From positions 1,546,386 to 1,610,385 of the forward strand of contig JAJEKV010000139.1 in assembly GCA_021234155.1 (NCBI GenBank): a stretch of 64,000 nucleotides of DNA, given 5' to 3'. This document shows positions 1 through 11,177 of the stretch, one piece after another. Numbering within the stretch: the stretch's first letter is position 1; each line of letters opens with the position of its first letter. The position numbers and the translations under genes were made by a program. The notes beneath the pieces were generated by a model that was not told where the DNA came from, did no database searches, and was given only the letters and a program-made list of their open reading frames with translations. Source of the stretch: Isoetes taiwanensis. Its lineage: Eukaryota > Streptophyta > Lycopodiopsida > Isoetales > Isoetaceae.

Positions 1-126
1 CTTCCAGAGTACTACTTTGTGCAAAACTGGTTAAAATGGCTAGTTAGGAAATTCTGCACTAGATGTTTATTGTTCCTTTATAGAACAACTTGATAATGAA
101 GCACTGCTCCATAGCCTGTGGCACAG

Positions 127-229
127 CCAAAAGATATAAAAATCCACCTTTGCATTTCAAGAACATATCTCGCACCATTCCAAAGATATAAAATCCCTTT
201 TGCGTTCCAAGAACATCTTTCACACCATT
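127..229. repeat. Tandem repeat, two units of about 52 bp
   Basis: Two adjacent units, each running from CCAAA-GATATAAAA through TTCCAAGAACAT to CACCATT, differ by a few substitutions and small indels (about 127-179 and 180-229). No coding potential is apparent. The first 490 bases otherwise hold only short AT-rich chance frames. Confidence 0.7.
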
Positions 230-768
230 CCACAGATGTTACATATATGAATGCCCAATCGTTACAGCAACTCGTCTATTTCATTCTAGATATAAATACG
301 AAATTAAGTAGTAGGCATTTTTGAATGCCACAATGTATGTTGCATAGTTTGCAGATATCAATGAAACTGAAAGAAGAACAAAGGAGTGCGAAAAACATCT
401 TAGCATCAATGTATAGAAAACAATGTTCAAAGAATGGGCAAATTATAAAATATAGAAAGAAAAAAAATGAAGAAAGAATACAGTATAATTGGTGTTATGC
501 AGCATAACGGGACAAATTTCTGAGGAATCTGGGAGGCGAAAGGAAAGGGCAATGGGATTCATAAGAAGCGATGCGGCGGAGGCGGCGAAAAGATTTGAAG
601 TAGCGGCGGAGGGAGGATTTCATTTTGGAGCAAAGGGTGGGTTTTTTTTCTCGAATTTTTGACGGAGGAGAGTGGAGGGGGTAAGAGCGCAGATACGAGG
701 CCCGGCTGGAAAAATTTGAATGCGAATAATTTGAATGCGAATACCCTGCACTGCTGCTGCTCAGCATT

Positions 769-1458
769 ATGGCGCTCTTTGGATTTGGCAGAAGAATCGA
801 AGCTCTGCTGCAAAAATGGTGCGCTTTTAATTCGGATCGGCTCCTCCAAAACAACGCCTTCATACCCACCCAAGGGGTCCGTCGTGGCCTCATCGTGCTG
901 ACGTGGACCCCCCTCGACGTGCCAAATTCGGTCCCTAGCGACTTTTATTATGAGTCACTCCCTCAAGACTTCCTCTCTACAATAGACTGGAACTCGGTGG
1001 CTCCAGCTTTAATTTGCTTCAATCCCACACGCTATTCCCATGTCCAGTCCAGAACCTGCATGGCTTCTTCTGTTTGCAGAGTGGAAATCGACCCTCCTGT
1101 TCTGCTCAGGAGATCAATTTCCTCAATCAACACGTAAATCCATGTTGCAGGGGGTAGTCCCAGTCACCCATTCCAAGACTTGCTTTTGTCTAATGCCAGT
1201 CGCATCACCCCCTCGAATGCGCTCCCCATTTCCATCCCCACATACATCGTGGATCCACTGGTTACATTCCTTCCATTGGATCAACCTTTGCAGGTCAACT
1301 GCAGTAGGAAGAAAGGTATGTCAATTTCCATGACTTATGGGCAAGGGCAATGTGGTTGTTGGAAGGGGTCCCCAAATGCCTTATTTCCTATAGTAGATTC
1401 TATAAGTTGGTGGAATACATTCGAAATGAGAGCAGGTCTTCTTAACTTGGTGGAATAG
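769..1458 (+). pseudogene. Exon-like open frame of unknown identity, with one in-frame stop
   Basis: A frame opens at an ATG at 769 and stays open for 122 codons to a TAA at 1135-1137. The same frame is then open again to 1458, so one stop interrupts about 690 bases. The region is richer in G and C than its flanks. A plausible splice donor (AAAG|GTATGT, near 1314) follows the codons VNCSRKK, which would fit the end of an exon. I do not recognise a family. The opposite strand is also fairly open here (495-893), so the frame could be a chance product of composition. It could be a degraded first exon of a host gene or a captured fragment. No promoter motif supports expression. Confidence 0.22.
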
Positions 1459-2990
1459 ATTTGGCAGCTACAAATTGAGAGCGTGTCTTTGTTCCTTAAA
1501 AATGTCCTTCCTTATGGGCCCAACCTCAAGGAAGAATCTTCTTGGCAACATGTCATTATGTAAAATTCAGTTGCACCATTAGAAGTTTTCCGAAGGCACC
1601 ACAATCTACAATGCCCCATTTTTATGACCTTTTATCTCGATGAATACCATTGGTACTATTAACTAGAACTAGTGAGTAGAAAAGGACTACCAGCTCCCTG
1701 AATTTCTTGAGCTATGCCCTTAGAAGCTAGCGCATTCTGATCAATTGCAAATCAAAGAAAGCCTTTATATTTAGAAGGCTGCAAGAAAGTACTTATCTAT
1801 ATATAATACTAATGCCGAAATAAGAGGATAGTTTGTGCAGCATCTTGACCATTGATTTCTTTTAAGTTATTTTCATCCCTTGGATTAGCAGTTTGTTTAG
1901 GGCGGTTCGTTTTGGTTCAATGGAAAAACTCGAGTCGGGCACTCTTTTCCTGGTTCTGGGAATCTAATGCTGCGACATTGAAGAGGTCCCATAGGTAAAG
2001 TTTTAAAGCATTTAAAGCTTTTCAAGCAGTCCCCTTCCGCTTATCATTCTAGCAAGGTATGAGCTTTGTAGTATTTGATGTTCATATACCCAACTCTTTG
2101 CCGTCTACAGCATATGATGGCAAAGAATATATATATACAACATGAAACCCTGACGTAACAGAGGCAATACCAGGTTCAGAGGAACGTAAATTCAAAATGG
2201 TGGTTCAAAGCCCGGGGGATTTACATTTTTTGGGTGTACAAAACATGTGAGTTCAACTATAGGGTTTTTTTTTTACTCCTTTACATAGGCATACTTCCCA
2301 TTAGAGGTTTTTTTCACCACTATTTGGGATAAACTATATACGTTAGGGGTTAATTAGCCTTCATAAGTCAGTATACCAGGGGTGTTTTTGGCCACCCTTG
2401 AACGCAGATGGCATATCCCCTTTGTTATAAGCGAATCCCCCGGAGTTCAGAGAACCTATATGGCAGTAAAATGGGCAGGGTTGCCCTTAAGGGTAAATTT
2501 GTGAAGGTGTAATTTAGAAATGTTGGCTAATAATAGTTTTTTAGCAATAGCAAAGTTGGCGATTTCATCACAAACTTCAACACTAGCTATAGAAATATTG
2601 GCAAATTTTGACCAACCACGTTTAGCCAAGAAGTTCAATAAAATTCAAGATGTACTAGAACGAAATTTTCTAGGATGCCTACTTAGACAATTATGGTCTT
2701 CTATGGCAACCTGATAACTATTACGGAAAACACTAGGAATTTCGAATGATTCTATTTGGAGTAGTGGAAGAACATGCGAATCAGTTGAGCTACCAAACAA
2801 AGTTGAGTGCAATTGGGGCATATTGTGAGCAATTTATATAGTTAATACACCACTGTTGTCTTAATTAAGTTTGGGCTTAAATAGACAGTTTAAAGATACA
2901 TTGTACTAGCAAAAATATGTCCTTTTTTTACTATTAGTTTGGAATAATGGCGTGTTATCATGGAATAAGAAGAAACCAATTTCAATTGGT
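1459..2990. other. Intergenic AT-rich sequence, nothing recognised
   Basis: Short frames only, with many stops on both strands and several short homopolymers and TA runs (for example near 2130). No RNA gene, terminal repeat or protein similarity could be seen. Confidence 0.5.
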
Positions 2991-2997
2991 CCTAAAG

Positions 2998-3070
2998 GAA
3001 ATATCCTTAAAACCATCGGATGAAATCTTAGGACGAAATATCCTTAAAACCATCGGATGAAATCTTAGGG
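2998..3070. repeat. Tandem repeat, 37-bp period, two units
   Basis: GAAATATCCTTAAAACCATC followed by GGATGAAATCTTAGG occurs at about 2998-3032 and again at 3035-3070, almost identical. It is a recent local duplication in non-coding sequence. Confidence 0.85.
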
Positions 3071-3295
3071 AAAAACATTGTTCCCACGGCATCGATTCGA
3101 TTCTGTAGCAGCCAATTTCAATGTTCATAACACATATTAAACATTCGTTCTAAAGCCTAACTCCAGATTTCCTAGACTTTGACTCAGATCGGACATCGTC
3201 GTCCGCCGATTCTTGGAGCTCCAATTCAGAAAGTCCACATATCCATCTGAAAATAGAATCGTTCAAGCTTGTCTTTTGTCTCCTTCATTTTTTCC

Positions 3296-3600
3296 TGTAA
3301 TTTAGTTGCAAATCTTATCTATATAACATGGCCTCAATGATTAATTCCTAGAACTGTCTAACTAATAACAGGGACATTATTGTATAACAGAACTCTAATA
3401 ATTGGCATGCTTGTCAAAACCCATTCAAAAAGCAGTGTGGCACACAGCATGTCCTCCAGTAATTTAGTTGTAAACGTTACCTATATAATATGAGCTCAAC
3501 AACGAAATCCCTGCAATGATTAATTCCTAGAACTGTCTAACAAATAACAGCAAAATTATTGCATAACAGAACTGCAACATTTTGGATGCTTGTGAAACCT
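3296..3600. repeat. Imperfect direct repeat of about 130-145 bp
   Basis: Block 3296-3420 and block 3456-3600 share TAATTTAGTTG, CTATATAA, ATGATTAATTCCTAGAACTG, TCTAAC-AATAACAG, ATAACAGAACT and a common order. The second copy carries about 20 extra bases. This is probably an old duplication just beyond the 3' end of the hAT element that begins at 3825 on the other strand. Confidence 0.65.
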
Positions 3601-3824
3601 CTTCCAGATCTAAAAATCAGTTTTTGATTGGCAGCCTCCTAGAAGCTTACTAAGTCACCACAGTTTGCCTTTATTGTCATGATGCTTCAACTTATTCTTA
3701 CATCAGATGGGTAACCATGGAATGATTCAACTAACCACAGAATGATCCTATTGAACTACAGCTTAAAACCTAAATTGTAATACCTGACAGACATCAAACA
3801 GGAGATGTTTTAGTTCTATATGCT

Positions 3825-4479
3825 CTAAAATAATACAACCTTCTTCAGAGTATACCTGCATGTATATGATCGTAGAGCAATATCCAGATTTTTCTCCAGC
3901 CTATTCCGGACCTTATTCTTTAAATAATTCATGGTGATAAATACTCGTTCATCCTCTACTGAGCCTAGAATCATGGTCTGACATAAACGAGCAAGCCTGA
4001 AATACTCTGGCATTCAGTCTTGAAGAAACTGCCTATTACTCAAGAACATCCAAAGTCTAGTTATTGAACCAGACTCTTTAGGGTTCTCTAGCTCTACACA
4101 TTGAGCCCATATTGTTTTCCCAAAGCATTGTGATTGTTCCAACAATGCATTCCCATATATGATGTTGCACAATGTTTCTGATCCTATAGTAACAGTCTTG
4201 CAGAAATGTATCTTTAAGAGTGCGAAGCTTGCTCTTGAAGTCAATCTGCTTTAAATGCTTATGGTGTTCGTCATGCGTGATGATCCAGAACTGAGGATAC
4301 ACAATAGACATTGCATCTAGCAGCTTGTCTCTTGGAAAACGTTCTTTGGCCACAACACCTGCCATATCTTGAAGATTTTTTCGTACAGAATTAATGATTT
4401 CAGCAAATGTTTCTTTGGTTACTGGAGTACGTCGTAAGAGATGTCTTCGAATCCGTTTCTTTGGTGCATACATCTGCAA
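3825..4479 (-). pseudogene. hAT transposase, C-terminal dimerisation exon (internal stop)
   Basis: The minus-strand translation ends with MPEYFRLARLCQ, then ILGSVEDERVF and YLKNKVRNRLEKNLD. This is the conserved C-terminus of hAT transposases (family pattern S-x-x-ER-x-FS with K-x-R-NRL), needed for dimerisation. The upstream part (about 4479-4078) is helical and begins after a likely acceptor near 4479. An in-frame TGA at about 4014-4016 splits the exon between FLQD and MPEYF. A captured copy at 42.4 kb has CGA at that codon, so the stop is probably a C-to-T change at a CpG. A change of frame is also needed near 4078-4100, where the upstream reading passes into the frame carrying WMFLSNRQFLQD. 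Confidence 0.75.
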
Positions 4480-4559
4480 ATTCCAATATTAGATGTAGAA
4501 GATTTTAGAAATAACTTGAAAGCATAGATTATCACCTGCACTAAATGAGAGTTGACCTT

Positions 4560-4874
4560 CATGCACAAAGTGTCATTGGCAGCAAACTTTAAAATGCTTT
4601 TATCCCCATCCACAGCGAGTAAGTCATTTCATAATATAAAATTCTCTTTATCATATGGGCCATTAATAAGGTACATGAAATCCAATATGATGCATGCCAT
4701 CTGTCTAGCCTGTACATACTCTGGAATGTACATAGTGCGTTTTGAGCAAGCTTTATCAAGAAATTCATCTCTTTTAGCATAGGCCGCATGCATGCACAAG
4801 AATTCAGAACTTAAACATGCAAAATAATATGAAAATAATATTTGGAACGAACAAGGCACTACAAAACAGATCAA
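4560..4874 (-). pseudogene. hAT transposase, alpha-helical middle region
   Basis: The minus-strand frame contains CMHAAYAKRDEFLDK, TMYIPEYVQARQMA and CIILDFMYLI. It follows the TRWIS exon in order, and its position fits the insertion domain between the second Asp and final Glu of hAT enzymes. A stop follows DKENFIL, after which the frame carrying KSILKFAANDTLC continues to about 4560, probably toward a splice donor near 4510. Family assignment rests on position between two well recognised parts. Taken alone this segment would not be identifiable. Confidence 0.5.
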
Positions 4875-4914
4875 ATGAGATTAAATATGGCAGAATTAGC
4901 AGCACTTGCCCATA

Positions 4915-5095
4915 CCTGCTAAAGTTAACAAGGTTTCAATATCTGTGAGCGGAGCAAGCAATAGTATCGGCTTTTCTGAATCTTGACCGCTTTTTGATGA
5001 TAGCTTGTCCATTAATCCTACTAATGAAGGATATTCTAAAAATAAACGTTGCGCTGGTTTATCGAGTGATATCCATCTCGTGCTAACAGTATTTT
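4915..5095 (-). pseudogene. hAT transposase, TRWIS exon
   Basis: Reading minus from about 5095 gives STRWISLDKPAQRL, FLEYPSLVGLM and PILLLAPLTDIETLL. T-R-W-x-S followed by the hydrophobic DIE-x-LL-x-LA segment is the usual sequence downstream of the GVHCMAHR core in ZNF862-like hAT proteins. The exon is too short to appear as a long open frame. It ends near 4915 where LAGM meets a possible donor. Confidence 0.65.
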
Positions 5096-5441
5096 AACAA
5101 TTTATTACCCTTAGTCAAACCCGCTGCCATCGTTTTGAACTTGTGAAATCTGAAAACAGGGAGACACCAAGGCAAGAATGTACAAGCATGATACAATAAG
5201 AGTGAGCAGGGATTGGATTGTATACGGACTTATCCTGCATACATTTATTACCGTTTCTAACTTATCCATCACATGCCATGTCGTTTTAGGATAGCTAATG
5301 CACTAAGAACATACAAAACATCTAATTATCCATAATCCAAACAATCATTAGCCCCTGTTACTGCTGCAGCAATGTACACAGCGGCACTCAACGTTCTCTA
5401 TATTCACTCTATATTCTCTATATTCACACACAAGCAAGAAA

Positions 5442-6440
5442 TTATAAGCATGATACAGTAAGATGTGGGCAGCATGAGACATATCTTTTTGAACTTCGGC
5501 AAAAGAAATTAGAAATGTCCTTTATCAAGCCTTCGATCTTCCCAACACTGTCAAAATTATCAACAATCTTGTAAGCAAGATTCATTCTATGAGCCATGCA
5601 ATGCACACCCAAAGCGTAAAGGGCCAGTGCAGTTTGAATCCTCATGCTCAGCCCATTACGACATCCCTGCATCACAGAGCAACCGTCCAAGCCAATGCAA
5701 ACCAGCTTTCTTGCAATACCAATTGCCGAAAGCCCCAAATTTTTCTTCAAGCTCTCTTCAACAGTGGCAAATATGTTCTCTGCGGTTGCATTTTTTTGCA
5801 AGTGTGTGATCCTCACGTAAGATGCACGTCTCACAAAGTGGGTCACATAGTATGAGATGGCAAAATATTCACAAGCACGCAAATCTTCTTGCATATTGTG
5901 CTGGAGTACTTCATCAATACATTTTGCAAACTCCCAACCACTTTGCTTAGACCAATGACAATTGGGGAAGTTTTGATTGCATTGCATTTCCAGAATTTCC
6001 TTTTCCTTGGGATAATCAGTCATAGGTCTTCCTTTCCTTAATACGTGAAACACAGCTTGTAATTGCACCAATTTTGCTTGCAGATTTTTATCAGCAACCT
6101 TTTCAAGCAAGTCTTTGATTGGTTTGACAGTAGGTAATTCCTTCTTTGCTAAGTACTCCTTATATTCATCAACATATTGCAAATGCCTACAATCATTCTT
6201 CATTTTCCATGTCACTGTGCGTACTTCCTTTCCACCCTCCATCATCTTAACATATGTTTTATCAGCGTGCTTCTCTATCGTGTTCAACTTCAACTGCATG
6301 TCAACATTATTTCCTTGTTTCCATGAGCATGCATCACAACGTGCTCTACTTGCTCTAGGAAATCTAAACTCGTCTTCCTCAATTATGGGCACTATGCATG
6401 GGAATCTCCTTCTCCAATCTTCTTGAAACTCTCTACCTTA
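5442..6440 (-). pseudogene. hAT transposase, zinc-finger-like and catalytic-core exon
   Basis: The minus-strand frame gives EDEFRFPRASRARCDACSW, a C-x2-C site in the usual place for the TTF/BED-like finger of this family, with a His further on (EKHADKTY). It then has IARKLVCIGLDGCSVMQGCR and LGVHCMAHRMNLA. The GLDG-x-SVMQG and GVHCMAHR-x-NLA motifs are diagnostic of DUF4371/ZNF862-type hAT enzymes; the Asp of GLDG is in the catalytic position. The exon ends near 5442 with SSKRYVSCC. A frameshift at about 6395-6410 separates this frame from the upstream GRGGKGNPVNGLKVESF frame, where family members read on into FQEDW-x3-FPW. The usual leading SADE segment is weak (DEVLQHNMQEDLRA region). Confidence 0.8.
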
Positions 6441-6528
6441 AGTCCATTGACCGGATTTCCTTTTCCACCTCTTCCCCTTGCCATTTTTTGTAACATTGTC
6501 ATGCAGACCATTTGCACCATGATCAACT

Positions 6529-6744
6529 CTAGAACAGAGTTTGCTGCCTCTTTATTTGAACCTCCAATTCTGGTTTTTCATCCTCACATTCACCTACAAT
6601 CACAATGCTTGGCGAGAGCTCCACATGTATACTAGGAGTTTCTTGGACATTTGTTGTGGTAAGAGTTTCCTGGACACTGCTGCTACAAGCTGTTGAATCC
6701 TTATTGCATGTCTGAAAGAATGATAGAATGCTTTTGCTAGACAT
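6529..6744 (-). pseudogene. hAT transposase, N-terminal leader exon
   Basis: A minus-strand frame begins MSSKSILSFFQTCNKD and is Ser/Thr/Glu rich, ending at QQTLF followed by a stop. Many ZNF862-like hAT proteins start with a similar MSK-x-SI-x-SFF leader. It lies directly upstream of the finger exon. A second, nearly identical copy sits at 8547-8762, differing by one residue (DEKPELE against DENPELE). The start is the first ATG after a likely leader intron or UTR near 6750. Confidence 0.6.
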
Positions 6745-6812
6745 TTTAGATAGTTAAAAGCCTGCAACACATAAAGAACTTTGTTAGAAAATTTGCCTCT
6801 CAGACGATTCAC

Positions 6813-7890
6813 ATCTTTATTTATGTAAGATAAATTAGTCGAGTCATGCTGTAATCATCAAATAGATTTAATAGATTAATAAATTAGCTCAAAATTTTGC
6901 AGAAAAAAAAGCCAAAGGATAAAAAGAGATTTTGCAAAATTGCTAATCGTCATGGCAAGAACAGCTTGACATCCTGGTTTCACCTATCAAACTAAAGCAC
7001 TTTATGAACAACATGATCTATGTCCATTGAGTTAACACCAAAGAAAGTTCTACTCAGCATGAAAATTCTAATTAAATAACGTGACTTGTTTCCCAATTTA
7101 AATATCCATACCAATCGCGCCAGGAGTCTCAGTTTTGCGCTTTCATCGCACTCACAAACAAATTACAAATTATCAGAAATTCAAAGTCACTTTATTTAGA
7201 TTTAGATCATATAATTGTGAGCCAAGCAAAAAAACAAAACACAAAGAAAGACCTTCTAAGTAGAAGCATCAAAATCTGGATTGGTAATACGTCTATTACC
7301 TGACTATCTAAAAGCATCTGTACGGAGCGTATCGTTTCTTATTCCATACCTTAGACTCAAATTCGTATCATTTAATCGAAGCCCTGATGAAGTTTTCAAT
7401 ATCATTCAGCTGTTTTTTGCATGAGATGCACAGACTTTGGTTTTCAAAAGCATTCTTCATTTGGAAATGAGATTATGATTTGCAACAAGTTGTAAAGAAC
7501 CCTTTCATTAGTAGACGTTTCAAGGAATGTAATGTTTTAGTACCAAGAAATTACCTAATCTGAGAGGAGGGGGATAAGCAGCGAATTCATAAGGAAACCG
7601 AGAAAAATGGTTGGCGAAACACTTTATTGGAGCCCAAAAATCACGGCGAATAGAAGAAAGGCGGGAGGCAGAATAGTCGAAAATTTGGCTTAAAAAGGAA
7701 AATTTAATTTATTCGTATTCTACTCATCTTTAGCATTATATTTTTTAAAATATTTGAAATCTAGCCATTGGGCTAAAATTAGCCCCTTAAGGGCAACCAC
7801 GAAAATGGACTCCATTTCAAAGATAGGTCCTAGATCGAGAGTGATCCTTTCAAGCGTAAGTACATTTTCTCCAATCAAATTGGTGATGAA

Positions 7891-7895
<5 letters not shown>
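6813..7895. promoter_or_regulatory. Probable 5' flank or promoter region of the minus-strand hAT
   Basis: There is no coding frame of note. The block lies immediately upstream of the hAT leader exon in transcription direction, is AT-rich, and is preserved in the duplicate at 8831-9900. It could contain the element's promoter and left terminus, but no TATA box or inverted repeat could be assigned with confidence. Confidence 0.3.
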
Positions 7896-7932
<37 letters not shown>

Positions 7933-8406
7933 TCTACTGGGACATATAGTTTGAGATCATTGTGGTTTTTTGCAGTGGTTGCTAGGGTTGCATTTTCTTG
8001 GTGCCAAAAGAAGATTTGCGGATGTGTGTATGAAGATCTTTGCTTTTTTTTATCCTCGCCGGTTTTGTTGTCTTATTGTTCTTTTGCTCATTGTTAGGTA
8101 TTTCTACACTCTGCATTTGTTTGTTACTCTGTCAAACTTTTGTGAGGATGGAAACTCTTGAATCATTTTTCTTGTGCAAAGTACTACTTTTCCTTGCTAT
8201 GTGACTTTCCATTGTGCTTTTTAGAGACTCCTCCATTGTAAATGTTTGGTTATGGACTCTCAATGGATTGATATATATCGTTTTTAAAAGTAGATATTCC
8301 TTAGATCTCTAGATAGCACATCATCCCTTTTTTTTTTGAAAGATCAAATTAACTAATATTAATCCAGAGTAAATACAAGACGAGCGATACTAGGGTACTC
8401 CTGCCC
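7896..8406. mobile_element. Poly-T run followed by L1-like 3' sequence, copy 1
   Basis: A run of about 36 T is followed by a 475-base block beginning GGGACATATAGTTTGAG and ending GGGTACTCC. The same block follows the poly-T at 15448-15478. Within it, GTAAATGTTTGGTTATGGAC followed by TCAATGGATTGATATATATC resembles the 3' end of plant L1 LINEs. A second T run near 8330, followed by GAAAGATCAAATTAACTAAT, looks like an oppositely oriented LINE tail. The block is probably composed of nested LINE ends. Confidence 0.5.
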
Positions 8407-8546
8407 ACACTATGCATGGGAATCTCCTTCTCCGATCTTCTTGGAACTCTCTACCTTAAGTCCATTGACCGGATTTCCTTTTCCACCTCTTCCCCTTGCC
8501 ATTTTTTGTAACATTGTCATGCAGACCATTTGCACCACGATCAACT

Positions 8547-8762
8547 CTAGAATAGAGTTTGCTGCCTCTTTATTTGAACCTCCAATTCTGGGTTTTCATC
8601 CTCACATTCACCTACAATCACAATGCTTGGCGAGAGCTCCACATGTATACTAGGAGTTTCTTGGACATTTGTTGTGGTAAGAGTTTCCTGGACACTGCTG
8701 CTACAAGCTGTTGAATCCTTATTGCATGTCTGAAAGAATGATAGAATGCTTTTGCTAGACAT
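8547..8762 (-). pseudogene. Orphan duplicate of the hAT N-terminal exon
   Basis: The frame is identical to the leader exon at 6529-6744 apart from one residue. No finger or catalytic exon follows downstream on the minus strand, because the duplication ends at 8407 against unrelated LINE-like sequence. It cannot encode a transposase by itself. Confidence 0.7.
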
Positions 8763-10856
8763 TTTAGATAGTTAAAAGCCTGCAACACATAAAGAACTTT
8801 GTTAGAAAATTTGCCTCTCAGACGATTCACATCTTTATTTATGTAAGATAAATTAGTTGAGTCATGCTGTAATCATCAAATAGATTTAATAGATTAATAA
8901 TATAGCTCAAAATTTTGCAGAAAAAAAGCCAAAGGATAAAAAGAGATTTTGCAAAATTGCTAATCGTCGTGGCAAGAACAACTTGACATCCGGGTTTCAC
9001 CTATCAAACTAAAGCACTTTATGAACAACATGATCTATGTCCATTGAGTTAACACCAAAGAAAGTTCTACTCAGCATGAAAATTCTAATTAAATAACCTG
9101 ACTTGTTTCCCAATTTAAATATCCATACCAATGGGAGTCTGTGTTTGCAGTTTACTGCACTCACAAACAAATTACAAATTATCAGAAATTCAAAGTCACT
9201 TTATTTAGATTTAGATCATATAATTGTGAGCCAAGCAAAAGAACAAAACACAAAGAAAGACCTTCTAAGTAGAAGCATCAAAATCTGGATTGGTAATACG
9301 TCTATTACCTGACTATCTAAAAGCATCTGTGCGGAGCATATCGTTTCTTGTTCCATTTAGACTTAAATTCGTATCATTTAATCGAAGCCCTGATGAAGTT
9401 TTCAATATCATTCAACTGTTTTTTGCATGAGATGCACAGACTTTGGTTTTCAAAAGCATTCTTCATTTGGAAATGAGATTATGATTTGCAACAAGTTGTA
9501 AAGAACCCTTTCATTAGTAGACGTTTCAAGAAATGTAATGTTTTAGTACCAAGAGATTACCTAATCTGAGAGGAGGGGGATAAGCAGCGAATTCATAAGG
9601 AAACCGAGAAAAATGGTTGGCGAAACACTTTATTGGAGCCCAGAAATCACGGCGAATAGAAGAAAGGCGGGAGGCAGAATAGTCGAAAAATTGGCTAAAA
9701 ATGGAAAATTTAATTTATTCGTATTCTACTCATCTTTAGCATTATATTTTTTAAAATATTTGAAATCTAGCCATTGGGCTAAAATTCGTCCCTTAAGGGC
9801 AACCCTGAAACTGGACTCCATTTCAGCATAGGTCCTAGATCAAAAGTGATCCTTTCAAGCGTAAGTACATTTTCTCAAATCAAATTGGTGATGAATATGA
9901 TTTTTTTTTTTTTTTTTTTTTTTACATCTTGTTTATCATGAACCAAACTGCACATTTGCAACAAGACGTACTATGATCTAGGTTTAAAGTCTGATCTGTT
10001 TGGGGCTAGTTAAGGTTTACATATGCAAATATGTTTAATGGATTAAAAATTCTCATACACTCTTGCCTACTACACTTGCTTGTATGTCTAAGAGCTTTGA
10101 GCTCCATAATAGTAAGCCTGACACAAACATTTATACAGGGGTATAAATGCTGGTTTTTCTAGTCTATAGAAGCTATTTTGAGAGCTTAGCTGCTGTATCC
10201 TAGCAAAAATTGATATTTCCAATCTAAACTGGTCCGCCAATATTCTGTTGTTACATTGGCAGAACATCAAATGTTTGAATGACAACTAACTACTGCTTGG
10301 TATTAATATTTTCTTGATATTTCCAAACTACTACTGATCTTGACCATTCTACTGAACATAGTTTAAATTGAATGCCTTAAGCATTATCTAAAGTTGATGG
10401 TAGCACCATATAATTTACATTGCATTTTCTCTACTATAAGATTATAAACATACAGTTAGGCATTAATGTAATTATTAGTATTTATATTGTATCGTAAGTT
10501 CGTGAGCATTGAATACCCTTTACACTGGGTGGTTGTCCCGTATTTGCTAACATAAACCAGGTATTTAACTTGGGCTATAGGTTATAATGTCATTGAAAAT
10601 AGCTGAGCTAAAATACGACATCAGATATAACACCTAACTTTTTAATTTTACCTTATTTTCGTATCTTTAGGGTTGGAATATCCCCCTTGCACTAATCGGT
10701 CACGATGACGTAGACCTAATCCGGCATGTCTATTTTTGCTTACAAATCTATATCCGGGTATGATTATTTAAGATCTCTCTGCACCTTGCATACTTCTATC
10801 CTCCTTCCAGTAGCAGATATGATCACGATGGTCTGAATCGTAAGATTACCCTGTGT

Positions 10857-11177
10857 ATGGGTAGACGCAAAGGAGGATTTAACAAGTCCACTCTGATCAA
10901 AATGGAAGAGGAAAAGAAGAAAGCTGAAAAAAGAAAGAAAAATTTTGAGTTTCATAAACCTACAAAGGTTTTAGTTGTTGGGAAAAGCCCTTATAATTTA
11001 GAAGGGGAAGGCAGTTCTGCACAGGGTTTCCAAATTCCAGCCCCTACGAAGTTGGGCCCTTCCAATCCGCCAATAAATCATGGCATGGATGTGAGTAATA
11101 TTCCAGCAACTCCAGCATCTCCAGTTATTCCTGCAGGCTCCTCTGGCAACAAAAACGATGGCAACAATATTAACCAG
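10857..11177 (+). CDS. Retroelement ORF1, exon 1 (copy B)
   Basis: 107 codons starting MGRRKGGFNKSTLIKMEEE, rich in Lys and Glu, with NFEFHKPTK, then a Pro/Ser/Gly-rich stretch. The exon ends NNINQ at a GT donor (CAG|GTTTCT, GT at 11178-11179). The first 40 residues align with exon 1 of the second copy (M-x-R-x-KG-x-x-N-x-x-T, KK-x3-FHK). The basic start may bind nucleic acid or act as a nuclear signal. This is inference, since no known domain is recognised. The exon length is a multiple of three, so the intron is phase 0, as in the other copy. Confidence 0.65.

Larger units (their letters stand above)
3825..6744 (-). mobile_element. hAT-superfamily transposon, ZNF862/DUF4371-like, intron-bearing
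   Basis: Read on the minus strand, the exons come in the order expected of a hAT transposase of the ZNF862/DUF4371 type. They are an N-terminal leader (6744-6529), a degenerate zinc-finger and catalytic-core exon (about 6440-5442), a TRWIS exon (about 5095-4915), a helical middle part (about 4874-4560) and the C-terminal dimerisation region with ILGSVEDER (4479-3825). Such proteins cut and paste DNA with an RNase H-like fold interrupted by an all-alpha insertion. The copy is damaged: a TGA lies in the C-terminal exon and a frameshift precedes the zinc-finger exon. I could not identify the terminal inverted repeats or 8-bp target duplications. The 5' end of the element is duplicated at 8407-9923. 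Confidence 0.75.
6390..9923. repeat. Segmental duplication of the hAT 5' region (about 1.53 kb, two copies)
   Basis: Copy 1 (6390-about 7931) and copy 2 (8407-9923) are near-identical from CACTATGCATGGGAATCTCC through to the poly-T runs at 7896-7931 and 9901-9923. Differences are mostly single bases. Some 475 bases of LINE-like sequence (7932-8406) separate them. The duplicated unit holds the hAT N-terminal exon and its upstream region, so copy 2 is an orphan 5' end. Confidence 0.85.

Noticed and set aside
495-893. Minus-strand frames opposite the exon-like region
   Set aside because: Ser/Arg/Pro-rich antisense frames of a GC-rich stretch, with no family similarity.
7382-7410. CTGATGA core suggesting a hammerhead ribozyme (also at 9391 and about 43230)
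   Set aside because: No matching GAAA box, stems or cleavage site at the right spacing. The 43.2-kb case is LINE coding sequence. None lies in the Penelope-like pseudo-LTRs.
7896-7931. T runs as transcription terminators
   Set aside because: They sit at repeat boundaries and are better explained as reversed poly-A tails or slippage tracts.
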